A stretch of DNA of 64,000 bases from Scleromitrula shiraiana. Its lineage: Eukaryota > Ascomycota > Leotiomycetes > Helotiales > Sclerotiniaceae. The notes under the pieces were generated by a model. That model searched no databases. It saw nothing but the letters and a program-made list of their open reading frames with translations, and had not been told where the DNA came from. Shown here one piece after another: positions 11,132 through 25,100 of the stretch; the first letter of the stretch is position 1, and each line of letters opens with the position of its first letter. The DNA is taken from positions 372,001-436,000 of the forward strand of contig JABELC010000012.1 in assembly GCA_028455995.1 (NCBI GenBank), read 5' to 3'. A program made the position numbers and the translations under genes.

Positions 11132-13897
11132 GAGGTCTTTTTATGTGATATGATAAAGAAGCAAAAACGAATATAGGCTCTATAGATTCGATGGGATGGG
11201 GAACTTGGCATTTATTTGGGATAGAATTACAAGAAAAGAATAGAAACAAGGTCTTGGATTAGACTTGATTGTTGAGATATCCAATATTTCTTTTTTCAAA
11301 TGACATGGTGAACATTTTTAGAGATACTAAGAACCGCTTCCTGTCTATTTGAATTTAGCGTATTTCTTGCCCAAGATCTCTTTCCCAGGAATGGGGAATA
11401 ATATAATATTCGATACAAGATGTCTGGATCTGAATTTGAAATTAGAAAACAGCATTCTCATCTCAGAAGCAACGAATAAGGTACAAGTTTTTCAAGTTCA
11501 AAGTTCTTGATCTTGAACCCTCGGTCGTTCATTTACAAGTTGTAACTACCTGAGCAAAGAGTCTTGGCTATGGTGATGTACTTGGCATGCTTTGAGTTAT
11601 CTGGTGGATATGAAAATGTATCCAAGACCGAGTTTTGGAAATATCAATGAGAGTGTTTTACTTGGAATATGGGTTTTGAGATAGATCATTAGAAAGGGTC
11701 TCGAAATTCATGGTTCAAGTAATAAAGATAACTTACTAATAAGTGATAGATGCAGATGATTCTATCTTGAATGATAGGAGTGCTCTTTGTTGTTGCCGAC
11801 CATGTTCATCCCATCCATACGTTTATACGATCAAACTTGCAATAGGAGAATTTCAAGTGGTAACCGAGGTGGAAAGAACTACGTCCAAATATGCAGTCAC
11901 CTGCAGATATAATTCGATGTAAAAGGAACTCAGATTTGATTATGTGATGCATGGTTGCAAGTTCATACTTGAAGAAGAGGAAAGGCAGTATGCTGTAAAA
12001 TGGAGGAAAATACAAGTAATGATAGATTAGAACCTGTTGTCAATAATATCAATGAAGTTTTGGAATTAAAAGAGATGATTAGAAGGTGGAGAGAGGAGGT
12101 TGTGGTGGGAATATTTCATACATACAAATTCTAATTGTAAATCATGAAAACGGGTAACTGTTCAAATTGTTTGAATATTCATCCATTATTCAATTACCTC
12201 ACTTTCTATATGATTACTCCCAAATCTAAACTCAAATTAACACAACTTATCCTAGCCCACTTGCAAGCTGTTGATTTATAGTCGACTCATATCTACCAGT
12301 CCATCCAGCAGATTGATACATACCAAGAATCTCAGTGCACATAATGACAAATGCCAACTGAGTGGTAAACTGATACCTAAAACACCTTGCAATTAACTCC
12401 ATCATAAAAGAATCAAATCAGAATCCCCGAACAACGCAAGAAAACAAAAGTTCTCGTACCTCCTTCCAAATACCGCTCATCTTACAGGTTGAAAGTAGCA
12501 AACAAGTATCAAATTCAATAATCGCCAGGTCCGGAGTGACCGTACCTCACGATATAGACTGCACAAAGCCTTCTATCCTTTCCAATCCGAACCACCAGTT
12601 TACAACACACAAACAAGCAACATCTAAACAAATTACAAGCGAATCTTTACACCATAAGTGTCAAAATCATCCATCCAAATCTCACATAAAATCCATCTTA
12701 TATCAACCTTCCCTCACATACCATCTACCCCACATCTCCGCATAACTCCAGCACAGTCCTTCCAATTTAACTTCTCACTCTCTGCAATATCCATCTGCGG
12801 ATCTATTCTATCTCTACCCGAATAGCCCCCGATTTAACCTAGCTCTTTCAACTCTACCTAATATCAAGATACATGAACCATGAGTGAAATCTCGTTGTAC
12901 TACCTATATCGTCTATACAGCAACTAGATAAATTCTTGCTTAAACAAAACAACCATATAGTACTCCACTCTAGTCTATAAACGTTTCATGTTCATGTATC
13001 GTATCGTGTTGTATTGTATTGTATAGTATACTATTTTATTTTGAATCATTCATCGCGCTTATATCAATCCATCCCATCCCATCCCATCTTATCCCATCAG
13101 ATCCCATCCCACCATCCAATTTTCACTTCCATTTCTACCTCACTTCCATTTCTACCTCACCTCATCTCACCTCAAGATTATCCAAATTCAAATACCCTTC
13201 GACCCATCCACCCACCAATAACAAGTATACTACATATTACACACTAAATCCATCATATAATAATCCCCTTCTCCGCCCCTGCTCTCTATATATCTTCCGT
13301 CAAAAAAAGATGGAATATGCGAGGTGGAAGTTTCTTTACTTCATTTCACACACTCACACTCACACACACACGCATATAATCCCCAAAAATACCAATAATA
13401 AATAAATAGATCGATCGATCGATATATAGATAGATATAAATAGCATCATGATAGTACTAAAGATAATACTAGTACTAAAGATAACATGACACGGTTTATA
13501 TAAGAGGAGATTTATATATATGTATATATGTGTATATATAGAAACCACTACCCACCCACCTTCTCCTACCCTATGGCCCAAGGTATGAGGTATGAGATAT
13601 GAAGTATGAAGTATGAGGTATGAAGTATATATACATGAAGTATATATATATATGAAGTATATATAACTAACAAAATAAATACACCCTTTCATCAACATCA
13701 ACATCAACATCAACATCAACATCAACACTAATATAAACATCAATATCAACATCAACATCAACACTAATATAAACACCAACCATACAATCCAATCCAATCC
13801 AGCATCACATGCAACATACACACACACACATACACACACACACATACACATACATACATAAGAAATCCAAAACGCAAACAACCCAACCCAACCTAAC
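11132..13897. other. Gene-free flank of the AT-rich island with simple repeats
   Basis: About 2.8 kb without a convincing gene. From about 13000 on the sequence becomes a string of low-complexity tracts (CATCC-type, CA-rich, TATA-type, ATCAAC-type). Long open frames here, including a 186-codon one on the minus strand at 13360-13920, are translations of those tracts. Confidence 0.55.
13686..13780. repeat. (ATCAAC)n imperfect hexanucleotide repeat
   Basis: About 16 units of ATCAAC and variants (ATCAAT, ACTAAT ATAAAC) just outside the left border of the outer retrotransposon. Confidence 0.85.
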
Positions 13898-13902
13898 CCA
13901 AC

Positions 13903-14064
13903 TGTTGGGATATAGATCATAAGGTAGTATGTGACAAGTATGTGACTACAATTGTATATATATACGATTTGATAATTTGTATTATAGATAGATTAATAAT
14001 AATAAAAATATTAAATATAAATTATAATATTATAATTATATAATTTAATCAAAATAAAACTATA
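13903..14064 (+). repeat. 5' LTR of outer element
   Basis: 162 bp, TG...TA (the expected terminal CA has become TA). It aligns without gaps to 26777-26938, and every difference I see is a transition (G/A or C/T), the hallmark of repeat-induced point mutation. Confidence 0.85.
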
Positions 14065-15744
14065 TTAATCAATATTATATAGATTAAATATTATAAATAT
14101 TAAGGCGATATTATAATAATAAAAATATTTTTAAAAAGATTGGAATTGAATTTGAAATATTAATAAAGCGTTTTAATTAAGAATAATATATAGTATTAAA
14201 ATAGAATATATAAATATTAAAATGATATTATAAGCTTCTATGTTTATTATGTATGTTTTTAGCTTGGCTTTTTTAAAATTCAATTTTTTAATATTTTAAA
14301 TTTTTTAATTTTTAATTTTTCAAAATATTTTTTAGCGATATCTATAATATCTTTAAAACTTTAATAATAATAAGATTTTTTTTATCATTTCTCTTTTATT
14401 TTTTTTTTTTATTTCCTTTATATATTTATTATTTTTAGATTTATAAAGATTATATTGAAAAACTTTGATTTTTATTTAAAGATACTATCGCTTTTAAATT
14501 AATAAGATTTATAAAAATTTAAAAATATTTTTTAAAAATAAATAAATCTTTATTATTTTATAATAATCTATTTTTTTCCCTTTTTTTTTTCTCTAATTCT
14601 TTTTATATAATAATAAAGAATTTATTCTTTTTGTTAGAATATAACATTTCTTTTCAATCACCTACACAAATATTTTTACCTAACTTTTCTTTTTGAATTA
14701 ATATAACAAAAAGAAATCTCTCTCTTTCAAATTATCTCTTTTTAGATTAAAACCTTAAAGAATATAATAAGCTTTACAAATTATTTAAAAACAGATTTAA
14801 TTCCAAAAACAATTTTAATAATAAAACTTTTTTATTATATATTTAATTTAAGATTTTAAAATATATCTATTATTATATTTTTAATAATAATATTTTATAA
14901 ATATTTAAAAACGATTTTATAAATTAGACTCTAAAATATTTTGTTATAATCTAAAAAAAGAACTTTTTTATTTTACAATTTTTTAAACGATTTTTATAAG
15001 AATTCAATATTAACGTTTTTATTGACTTTGATATTAATATTAGTCTGATTTCTATATTTTTTCTTAAAGCTTTATCTAAATAGATTTTAAAAGCGACAAA
15101 TACAGCAATTCGCGATATATAATTTAATATATAATCAAATACCCTTATCGCAATAATCAAAAAACTTAATAACTTAAAAAAAAAAGACAAAAGAAACTTT
15201 ATTATTGATTTTATTTAAAAAAATAAAATTAAAAACAAAAACAAAAAAAATAAAAAAAATAAGTAAAAGAAATAGGCAATAATTAAAAAATCATTTAACT
15301 TTAAAAAACTTGATCTTAAATTAATATTTATTAAAGAAAAAAATAATAATAACAATGACTCCGATTTTGACCTTGATTCCAATTTTAAAAATAATTCTCT
15401 TAATTATTTAGATTTTGAAAATTTTAAAATTAATCTTATTCTATTTAATATTAGCAAATAGTTTAAAAGCCTCACAAAACACTATATATCAAATAATAAC
15501 AAATATAATAATTAAATAAATAATATCAAATACAAATCAATTATCTATAAAGATAATTACAAACAAATCAATTTATCTAAATAATATCGATATTTTGATA
15601 TTTTATTTATATTATGCAAAAATATTTAAAAATACTATTATAATATTATTAAATATAGAAACTCAAATATTAATTAGAAAATAATTATTAAAGAATTCTA
15701 AAAGACATTTAAAAATAAAAAATAAAAATATAATATATACAACA

Positions 15745-15749
15745 ACTAA
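15745..15749. repeat. Left target-site duplication ACTAA of inner element
   Basis: ACTAA directly precedes the TG of the inner element and is repeated at 22178-22182 directly after its terminal CA. Confidence 0.85.
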
Positions 15750-16195
15750 TGTAACGGGGGGCAGGCAGGTTTTATTTAATAAGGGGTCTGGTTGCAAGTG
15801 AAATGGCTAAATTTTAAGATATAGAAAAGATAATAAAATATAGTTTGAGAAATTATAATAAAGTTTGTTTATGATATTAATTTTATAATCAATATGTATA
15901 TATAATATAAATTTATACATTTTAAATAATTATAAAAGTTATTCCTTTATTTATTTATTTGAAATAGTGTTTTATTATATAATGCTATTTTTATTTTTAT
16001 ATTGTTTAATTAGATTATTATTTTCATTTAATAAATATTGATTTTATTTTGTTTTTATTAAATTTATTTAATAAAAATTAGTTTTATTTTTTTTAATATT
16101 ATTATAATTTGGAATATTAAAGTATAATTTAGAATATTAAAATAATATTTAGTTAAATTTGAAATATTAGAGTATTATTTGATTATTTTATAATA
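15750..16195 (-). repeat. 3' LTR (left copy) of inner element
   Basis: 446 bp, the same length as 21732-22177. The left-most 60 bp keep G-rich words (GGGGGGCAGGCAGG), whereas the right part has lost almost all C. Differences from the other copy are essentially C/T and G/A transitions. Confidence 0.85.
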
Positions 16196-17734
16196 TTACT
16201 TTTTTTTTTAGAGCTAAGTTTTGATAAAGCAATTTAAATTATAAAGACTAAATTTTTTAAAATATTAATAATAATAATTTTATATAAATTTAAAAATGCT
16301 TTTTAAATATTAAATAAACTTTTCTATTAATTTATTATAATTAATTTATTTGATAATATATTTTAATTAAGATTTTTTATAGTTTTTATATTTTAAGCGA
16401 AAATCAAAAATCTTTTTTACTTTAAATTGTTTTATTCTTTTTATTTTTATCGAGAAAAATAAAAAATTTTTTTAGCTAAATAACAAATTATTATAGATGG
16501 GGTTTAGAAAGTTTATATTGAATATAAAGTAATTTTTTATTAAAATGAGTAATTCCAATTTGTATATATATAAATTAATAACTTTTATTATTTTGAAAAG
16601 TTCTAGATTTTTTTAATTTAATTTCTTTTGGGGGCGAAAAATTTTGATATTATGTGTGTTTAACTATATTAAATCTTTAAATGAATATTAATAAATTAAT
16701 ATTCAATAAATATCTATATTTTTAATATAGTAGGCTTAATTGGCTATTAATTCGATTTATAAATATATTAAAATAACGCTTATTTTGTTTATAAACTCCT
16801 TAACATCATATATAGTAAATATATTGTTAGTAAGGATAAATTTGAATCTTAACCAAAAATAAAATTCATAATTAACAAAAAATGGGCTTATTCCAAAATT
16901 TTTTAAATAAACGATATTGATTAAAAATTTAGTTAATAATAATCATTTGGTTTAGTTATTTTATAAATAAAATATATATAATTATAAATATTATTTTAGT
17001 ATTATATTAACTTTTTCAATTTAATCATCAATTTTAGAATAATAAATAATAAATAATTTTATAGATATATTTAAATATTTATATAAATATTTTTAAAAAT
17101 CAATTATAAATTGTATTTTACAATTTAATATAATTAATAAAGGTAAACTATATAATTTCTAAATATATTTTAGAAACAGTTTTACTATTTTTTTAATATT
17201 ATAAATTTTATAATAAAGCAAAAAATGCTTTATCTTAATTAAATAATTAATAATTATAAAAATCGTATTATAATTAGAATTGGTAGGTAAATAAATAATG
17301 AAATTTATCGAAATATATTACTATATTCTTTATAAAATAGGGAAAAAATAAAAAATACTTTTTTAATTTTTATGATTTAAAGTAATTTAATAATAATTAT
17401 AGTAATTATATATTTATTAAATTATATAATTATAATAATTAAGTTAATAATAGTTTTAAAATAATAATTTAAATATTTAAATATAATATAAATATTTAAT
17501 AATAAAAAATTTATAATATTAATAAAATAATATAGTTTTTAATAAAGCATAGTTAAGAATATATATTTTATTTTAATAATAAAAATAATTATTATTTTAT
17601 ATATATTTGATTAAAATGATTTTTAAATATTATAAATTTTCTTTTTTTAAAGTTTTTAATATAGATAATAAAATTAAGTTTTTGATATATTTTTTTTAGA
17701 ATAGATTTTCTAAATTTTTCAAGATATTTAATAT

Positions 17735-17985
17735 TTTAGGTTTAGGTTTGGATTTAGTGGATATAGATCGAGTAATAATAAAATTAATAAATTTAAACTC
17801 AGCGGTTTTAAGTTTAGCAGGTACAGATCAGGTAACGATAGAATTAGCAGGTTTAAGCTTGGCGGTTTTGAGTTTAGTAAATATAAATCGGATAGTAATA
17901 AAGTTAGCAGATTTAGATTTAGTGATTCTAGATTTAACAAATATAGGTCGAATAGTAATAAAGTTAACAAATTTAGATTTAATAG
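17735..17985. repeat. 60-bp tandem repeat inside the inner element
   Basis: About four units of 60 bp (for example the unit starting TTTAAGCTTGGCGGTTTTG), each an exact multiple of three. The unit keeps an open frame on both strands for 80-90 codons. It lies in the pol/3' part of the gypsy element and may be a former in-frame protein repeat. It is less AT-rich than its surroundings. Confidence 0.75.
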
Positions 17986-20900
17986 ATATTAGATTATATT
18001 ATTTAGTGATTTGGCTTTAAGTTATAATAGTAAATTATATTTTTTTAAAAGTTTTGGATATAAAATTTTGATAATTATTAATATAGAATAAGCTAAATTC
18101 AAGGTTTTTATATTTTAGTATTATTTGATTTTAATATAAAAAGTATTTATCCTTTTTTTAAAATAAATCCTTTAATCTTTTAATTAATACATTAAACTTT
18201 GCTTTTTACTTATTGGAGTAATATATTATTTTAAAATTGAATTAGGATAAAAATTCGGATTAGCAAATTTAATAGTAATTTAGCAATTTTGTTATAATAA
18301 AATATTTTAGATTTTTATAGTTGGTAATTATTTAAATTAGGGTAATTATATTTTTTAATTTTAAACGCTATTTTTTAAAATATTAAATAATTGCTAAAAA
18401 TTTTTTATTATAAATCTTATAATTATATTCTATTACAAAATATTTTTTTGAAAAAAAAGCTATAGACCTCAAAATATTTTTATTATCATATTAAAAAAAA
18501 ACCCCAGCCAAAATATAATTAAATATATTAATTTTTATAATAATTTCTTTTTTCTAATTAAAAAAAGCTAATATTAAGGCCTTTATAAAAGTATATTTTA
18601 ACCATTTGAAGATTTGCTTATAAATAGAGTTTTAGAAAAATATGATATTCTTTTTTATAAAATTCATTAAAAAATCTATTATTAATAAAAATTTTTTAAT
18701 AAATTTTCTATAAAAATTAGCAAATTTTATAAATATTTAAATATTTATTATAGTTTATAACATTTGTTATTTATATATAATATAGATTTTTTTAAAATCC
18801 ATCTAAATTTTATCTTTATTAATAATCAATTTTAAAAAGATTATTTTTGGTTTAATAAATTTGCATTTGAATAATTTTATAAATAAACTAATATTTTGCA
18901 AAATCGTTAAAACTTTTTATATATGATCAATATATTTTTCTTAAATTTTATTATATATTAAAATATTGTCTAAATATACTATATAAAAAAAATCAAGATA
19001 TTTTTACAAAATATTATTAATGAATTGTTAGAAAGTTATAGGGATATTAATTAATCTAAACGATATAATTAAAGATTTAAATAAACCGAACCAAGTCTAG
19101 AAAATAGTTAAATATTTTTGTTTTTTTTTAATTTTAAAATTATTAAAAATAAAAATAATATTAATTTTAGTAAAGAATTTTATTTTTTTTAAATTATTTA
19201 AAGATTTTTTTATTAATAATAAAAAATATTGGTTTTTAATAATCAGGTTATTTAAAGTTTGATAGTTTATATAGAAATAAAATCCTTTATTTAATTTTTT
19301 AACAAATAAGATAGGGAATATAATGGATAAAAAGTTTAATTGAATAAATCCTTTATATAAATTTTTTTTTAGCTAAATTTTTAAGGTTTTTAATTTGGTT
19401 TTTAATATAGAATATAAAAATTTAAATAATAAAATTGTTTTTTTCTATAAACAGATTTTGTAATTATATAAATAATATAAAAGTAATTTCTTGATGTTTT
19501 TTAAGCAAAATATATTTTTTCATTTATAGAATTCTTTGAGGATCATATTTAGATTAAACGGGTTAAATTTATTTAAAACTTTTTTAATATTTTTAATTAT
19601 AATATTAAATATTTTATATCTTTAATAGGCATATATATTATTTATAATAAAAAATATAATGGCAATATCTTTTCCCTAAAATATATTTAAGCAAATAAGC
19701 AAATAAATAAAGTAGACTTTTTTTAATATATCGGATAAAGTTTAGGTTATGATTAGTTAAAACAGAATATTATAATGTTTTTGGCAATAATTATTATCAA
19801 AATGGAATATATTTGAGGTAAAAAATATTTTTAGATTATATTTTTTAAATTAGATAATTTCTAAAATAATAGGATAATAGGCAAATTCGATAATATATAT
19901 TTAGATTTTATTTTTAATATAGTTATTAATTTTTAAAAATATAGATATATATAAGTTTATGTAATTTTTAAATAAAATCTTTCTATTAAATCCTATAACT
20001 TTAAATAAGGTTAATAATAAAACAATAAATATTCTTTAAAACTCTATTTAATTTTAGTTGGCAAAAACGGTTTTTTCATAATCATTATCGATTATAGTAT
20101 AGTTTGATAATTCTTTTGTTGGGTCAAGACTAATTATAATAAGCAGGATTAGGAGGCTAATGTGGTTAATTAATTTGTTGATTAAGGCGATATTTTTTGT
20201 GGTGGCTGTAGACAAACAGATATTGTATTGGTCATATACTTAAATATGGTTTATGTTAAACGCGCTTCATTTCCCGAACTCACTAAATTATTAGGTGAAT
20301 AGAGGTGGGCTAAGCGGGTCGCAATATGTTTTTGAATCTAGAAATCAATAATATTTGTAAATAAGTTGATAATAATGGTTAGGCGGGCTTGAATGTTTTG
20401 TTGATTAGGTTTTGGGTGAATATTAGAATATAAGTAGTTTTTGATTATATATTTAATAAAGTTATAATGAAAATATTTTTTATAATTTTTTTAGATATTA
20501 GTATTATTTAAATATTTTTAAATATTTAAATTTATAGAGTTATTTATAATTGTAGTTAAGATAGTTAAGGTGGATAAAGGAGTATTTAGATTGGTAGAGT
20601 AAAAGTTGAAGATTATTTGATTTTAAAATAATTAAATAATGTTAAGTTGATAGATAATATTAAACTTTATTAAATATTATTATTGGTTTTTTAAGTTTTA
20701 AATAAAGAAAGCAAATGCATTTATATTGTTTATTAAAAGTTTGATAATTATAATTTAGGCTTTTAATTTAAAAAATAAATTTTATTTTAATAAAATGATT
20801 AATATATTATTATTATTGGATATGTTTGTTTTTAAAATCAAATATTGAAATTCGATATAAAACATATGGAAAAGCTGGTTTTTTTATTATAAAATTAATA

Positions 20901-21731
20901 GTTGTTTTTGTGTTTTAGTTGCTTTATTTTAGTTTTTATAAACTTTCTTTAATATATCTAATAAATCAAAGTAATCGATTAATCTAATAAATTGCTCTTT
21001 TATATTATATAGTTAAATTTGTATAGTGGTAATGCTAATTAAATATTTAATAATATAAATCAGATAAAAATAAATAATTTAAAATTGATTTTAATTAATA
21101 TATATTTTATTTTGAATTTAGATAAGAAAACGATTTAAATCAAATTTTATATTATTAAAAAAATTGGGGTCGGATAGTTTTTTGTTTTTTTTGATTTTTT
21201 TAATAATAATAAAAATTGAAATAAGTTTAATTAAAGAAATAGTAATAGCAAAGTTAAAAAATATAAAGTTATTATTAATAAGGGGGTATAATAGATATAC
21301 AAATATAATATTATTTTGTTTATAGAGCTGAGTTAATATCATATTATTTTGAATTAATATTATATTATATAATTTTATAATATAAAAAAATAAAATCTTT
21401 TTATTTTAAAATTTTTTGGATTAAAATTTTTATTTAATAAATAAAAGCATAGTGTTTATTAATGAATTTATAATATTAGAATTTAGTTTAATAAATTTGC
21501 ATTAATATCATATTATATTATTATTATAATGTGTTGTTTTTGATAGAGAATTTGAAATATTAGTTTTTAATTTTATAAATATATTTAGTTATTTCGATGA
21601 TATAATTCAATTAGACCGGGGTGTTTTTAGTGATAGATCGAAAAAAGGCTTTAGAAGAGGCTAGGCTATTTGAGGCAAACAAACAGATCAACATTGTTAG
21701 AAATATCAAAAAAAAAATAAAAGCTATATAG

Positions 21732-22177
21732 TATAATAAAGGGCAAGCAGGTTTTATCTAATAAAAAATCTAATTATAAATAAAATAACTAAATTTTAAA
21801 ATATAAAAAAAATAATAAAATATAGTTTGAAGAATTATAATAAAGTTTATTTATAATATCGATTTTATAGTTAATATATATATATAATATAAATTTATAT
21901 ATTTTAAATAATTATAAAAGTTATTTCTTTATTTGCTTATTTAAAATAATATCTTATTATATAGTATTATCTTTATCTTTATATTATTTAATTAGATTAT
22001 TATTTTTGTTTAATAAATATTAATTTTATTTTGCTTTTGCTAAATTTATTTAATAAAGATTAATTTTATCTTTTTCAATATTACTATAGTTCGGGATATT
22101 AAAATACAATCTAGAATACTAGAATAATATCCAGTTAAGCCCGAAATACCAAGGTGTTATCCGGTCACCCTGTGACA
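21732..22177 (-). repeat. 5' LTR (right copy) of inner element
   Basis: 446 bp. On the minus strand it begins TGTCACAGGGTGACC, typical of fungal gypsy LTRs. The last 60 bp at its outer edge retain normal GC content, unlike the rest, so mutation stops short of this end. It is followed by target duplication ACTAA (22178-22182). Confidence 0.85.
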
Positions 22178-25100
22178 ACTAATCTAAAATCACTTTTCGC
22201 ATTATTATCATAAACAATCTATTAAAATCAATTAAACAATCATACAAAATTCTACTCAATAAGATATATATTATAAAATTCAGACTATTATCAAAAATGC
22301 ATAACAATTTTATCTATATAATAAAACTTTTTATAACTTATTAAGACCACTCTACATACTTTTAAAAATATTTAGATTTATTTAAAACATTCATCGCTGT
22401 AATTATAAAGATTTATATATCTATTATAATATAGAAAAATACAAAAACCAAATCTAAAAATAAATTGTTTTTTAAAAAAAAAAAATAATAATACAATCAA
22501 ATAAAATTTTAATAATCAACAATTTTAAAAAAATAATCAAAATAATAACAATTTCCAATTTCAAAACAAAAATATATATTTTAACAATCAAATTCCCTAA
22601 TTTAATAATAATTATCGTAATCAAAAACAAAAAATATACCATATCTATAAAAAGGAAAAATATTAATTAACTAAATATACCTTTAAAAAACGAATTACCA
22701 CAAAAAAAAAATTTAACCAAAAAATAAAATCAAAATTCAACTCTAATAATATACAAAATTTTAGCAAAAACTATAATTAATATATTTAAAATAAATATAA
22801 TAATAATAATAATTTTATTTATATAATTAAAAAAATCAAAGCATTTTAATTAAAATCATATTTTAATAATAATAATAATAATAATAACATTAAAATATTT
22901 ATTATTTTATATAGTTTTCATATTATTATAAATAATAATTATAATAACCTTACTATAAAACTCAATAACCTAATCATTTTATATATTTATATTAATAAAA
23001 CTGATTAAAAACTTAAAATCTATTTATAAATTAAATACTATGATAAACACAAATTTATCGATATAATAATTAATTTTAATATTATAAAATAATTAATTAT
23101 TAATTATAAATAATTTTTAATATTATAAAAACTTATTTAAATTAATATAAAAACTTTAAATTTAACCATAAACTTTAGATTTAACTTTAATAACACTCTC
23201 TTTATTAAAACCATTTTAATCATTAACCCAATTAATATAATTAATATCTATATTATCAATATAAATACTTTATTTTTATTAAATTTTATAAATATAGACT
23301 ATATTCAAATCTTATTTAATAATATTAAAAAGGAACTTTAATATATTAATAATAAAATATAAAAAATTATCAAATATTATAAACACATATTTATTAATTG
23401 ATTAATTTTATTATAAAAGTTTTAATAATCCATTATAAAATCATTAAATATAGATAAAAAATATTATTTATCTAAAATCAAACTATATTATATTCATAAA
23501 CAAATAAAATATCCCTCCATCAAAAAACTGCATAATTTATTTAATCGCGCTAACTACAAAGATAAATTCAATCATAAACAACTAAAATAGTTTATAAAAT
23601 ACTGCAAAGAATACTAATTCCATATCAATAAATCTAAAAAATTCAAGTTCAAACTCTATAATAATATAGAATTCAATTTTATTATTATAATTAATATAAT
23701 ATATATTAATAATAATCTTATTTTTTATATTATTAATAAAGCAATTTAATTCAATATTATATATTTTATTAAAAATTTATTAATAATAATAATATAAAAT
23801 ACACTTTATTTTATATAAATCAATATTTATAATAATTTTTTTAAATTAATTATTTATAATTAAAAAATCTATTTTATAAAAAAAGATTTTATTAATAATA
23901 TTTATATAATTATAATTAAAATTAAATATATATTTATTAAAACCTATTATTTTATCAAAATAATCGAACATTATTATAAAATAATTTAATAAATATATAT
24001 AATTATTATTAAAAAATTTAAAAATGTTAAAAAAATCAATAAAAATATAAAATTATAAATAATTATTAAAATTATTAATAATATTATTAATCTAAATAAT
24101 TTTATCTTTATTTTATTAATATTTAGCATATTTCCTCATTTAATATTTTTTGATTTTTTCACCCTATTTATTTTATAATATATTATTATAATTAATAAAG
24201 TAATAAATAAAATATAAAAAAAATATATTAAATAAATAATAATAAATACTCTATATTAATATAATAAATTATTTATATTCCATTTATACAATCTCAAACT
24301 TAAATCCTTAATTTTTATTTATTAAAAAAAAAATATTTAAAATAAACTATATAAACTTATCAAAATAAAAAATCAAATATATATAATCAAAATAAACAAT
24401 TTTAATAAAAAATTCAAAAACATTTTAATAAAACTATATAAAAAAAAACTCGAAATATCTAATAAATTATTTAATAATATAATCAATTCTTTATTAATAA
24501 AAAATTTTACCCCAAATTCAACTAATAATAAAAACTCTAATAACTTAAAAACACTTCAATCAAAAAAAGCATTTATATATCAAATAAAAAATCTATTTCT
24601 AATCTAACTTTTATTTTAATCTTGCACTTAAAGCTAACAATCAAAATTCTTTACTAAAAACAAACTTTAAAACAAAATCAAATATACTTCAATAATAATA
24701 ATAATAATAATTATATTATTAAAAACATTTTTAATATATACATCATTATAAATTCTTTACCAATCACAAACTAATTCCGCTTATCTTATAAAAAAAAAAT
24801 AAATAGTTTATTAAAAAAAAAACATTTAAAATTATTAAAAAAAATGATATATTAAAAAATATCTAAATCTTTTGTAATAAATTTATTAATTTTATCAAAA
24901 ATAAAGATATATTAAAAATATTTAAAAAGTCTAAATTAATAATTCAAGATTATAATAATAAAAATAAAAAAATAATTTTAATAAAATTTTTTATTATTTA
25001 ATATATTAATTATAAAACTATATTTTATTTTATAGTTTTATAAAATATATATCAATATATTTAATTATATTTTTATAATATATTATAAATATATATTTAA

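Larger units (their letters stand above)
15750..22177 (-). mobile_element. Inner LTR retrotransposon, Ty3/gypsy type, nested and inverted
   Basis: 6,428 bp between perfect 5-bp duplications ACTAA, with two 446-bp LTRs. The sense strand is minus: near 21120-21200 the minus strand reads a Gag start (KKLSDPNFFNNI), and near 18970 it reads VYLDNILIYNK, the eroded reverse-transcriptase YxDD box, followed by a gypsy-typical stretch around FIKLFKCKF and then INKD (18780-18950). Integrase should lie between 16.2 and 18 kb but is too eroded to delimit. No intact frame longer than about 90 codons survives. It has inserted into the 5' (Gag) part of the outer copia element. Confidence 0.88.

Noticed and set aside
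13360..13920. 186-codon minus-strand open frame rich in Leu, Met, Ile and Val
   Set aside because: It is a translation of (ATCAAC)n, CA and TA simple repeats, with no start context or domain.
17728..18020. 80-90 codon open frames on both strands in the AT-rich island
   Set aside because: They are created by a 60-bp tandem repeat inside the inner retrotransposon and are not genes.
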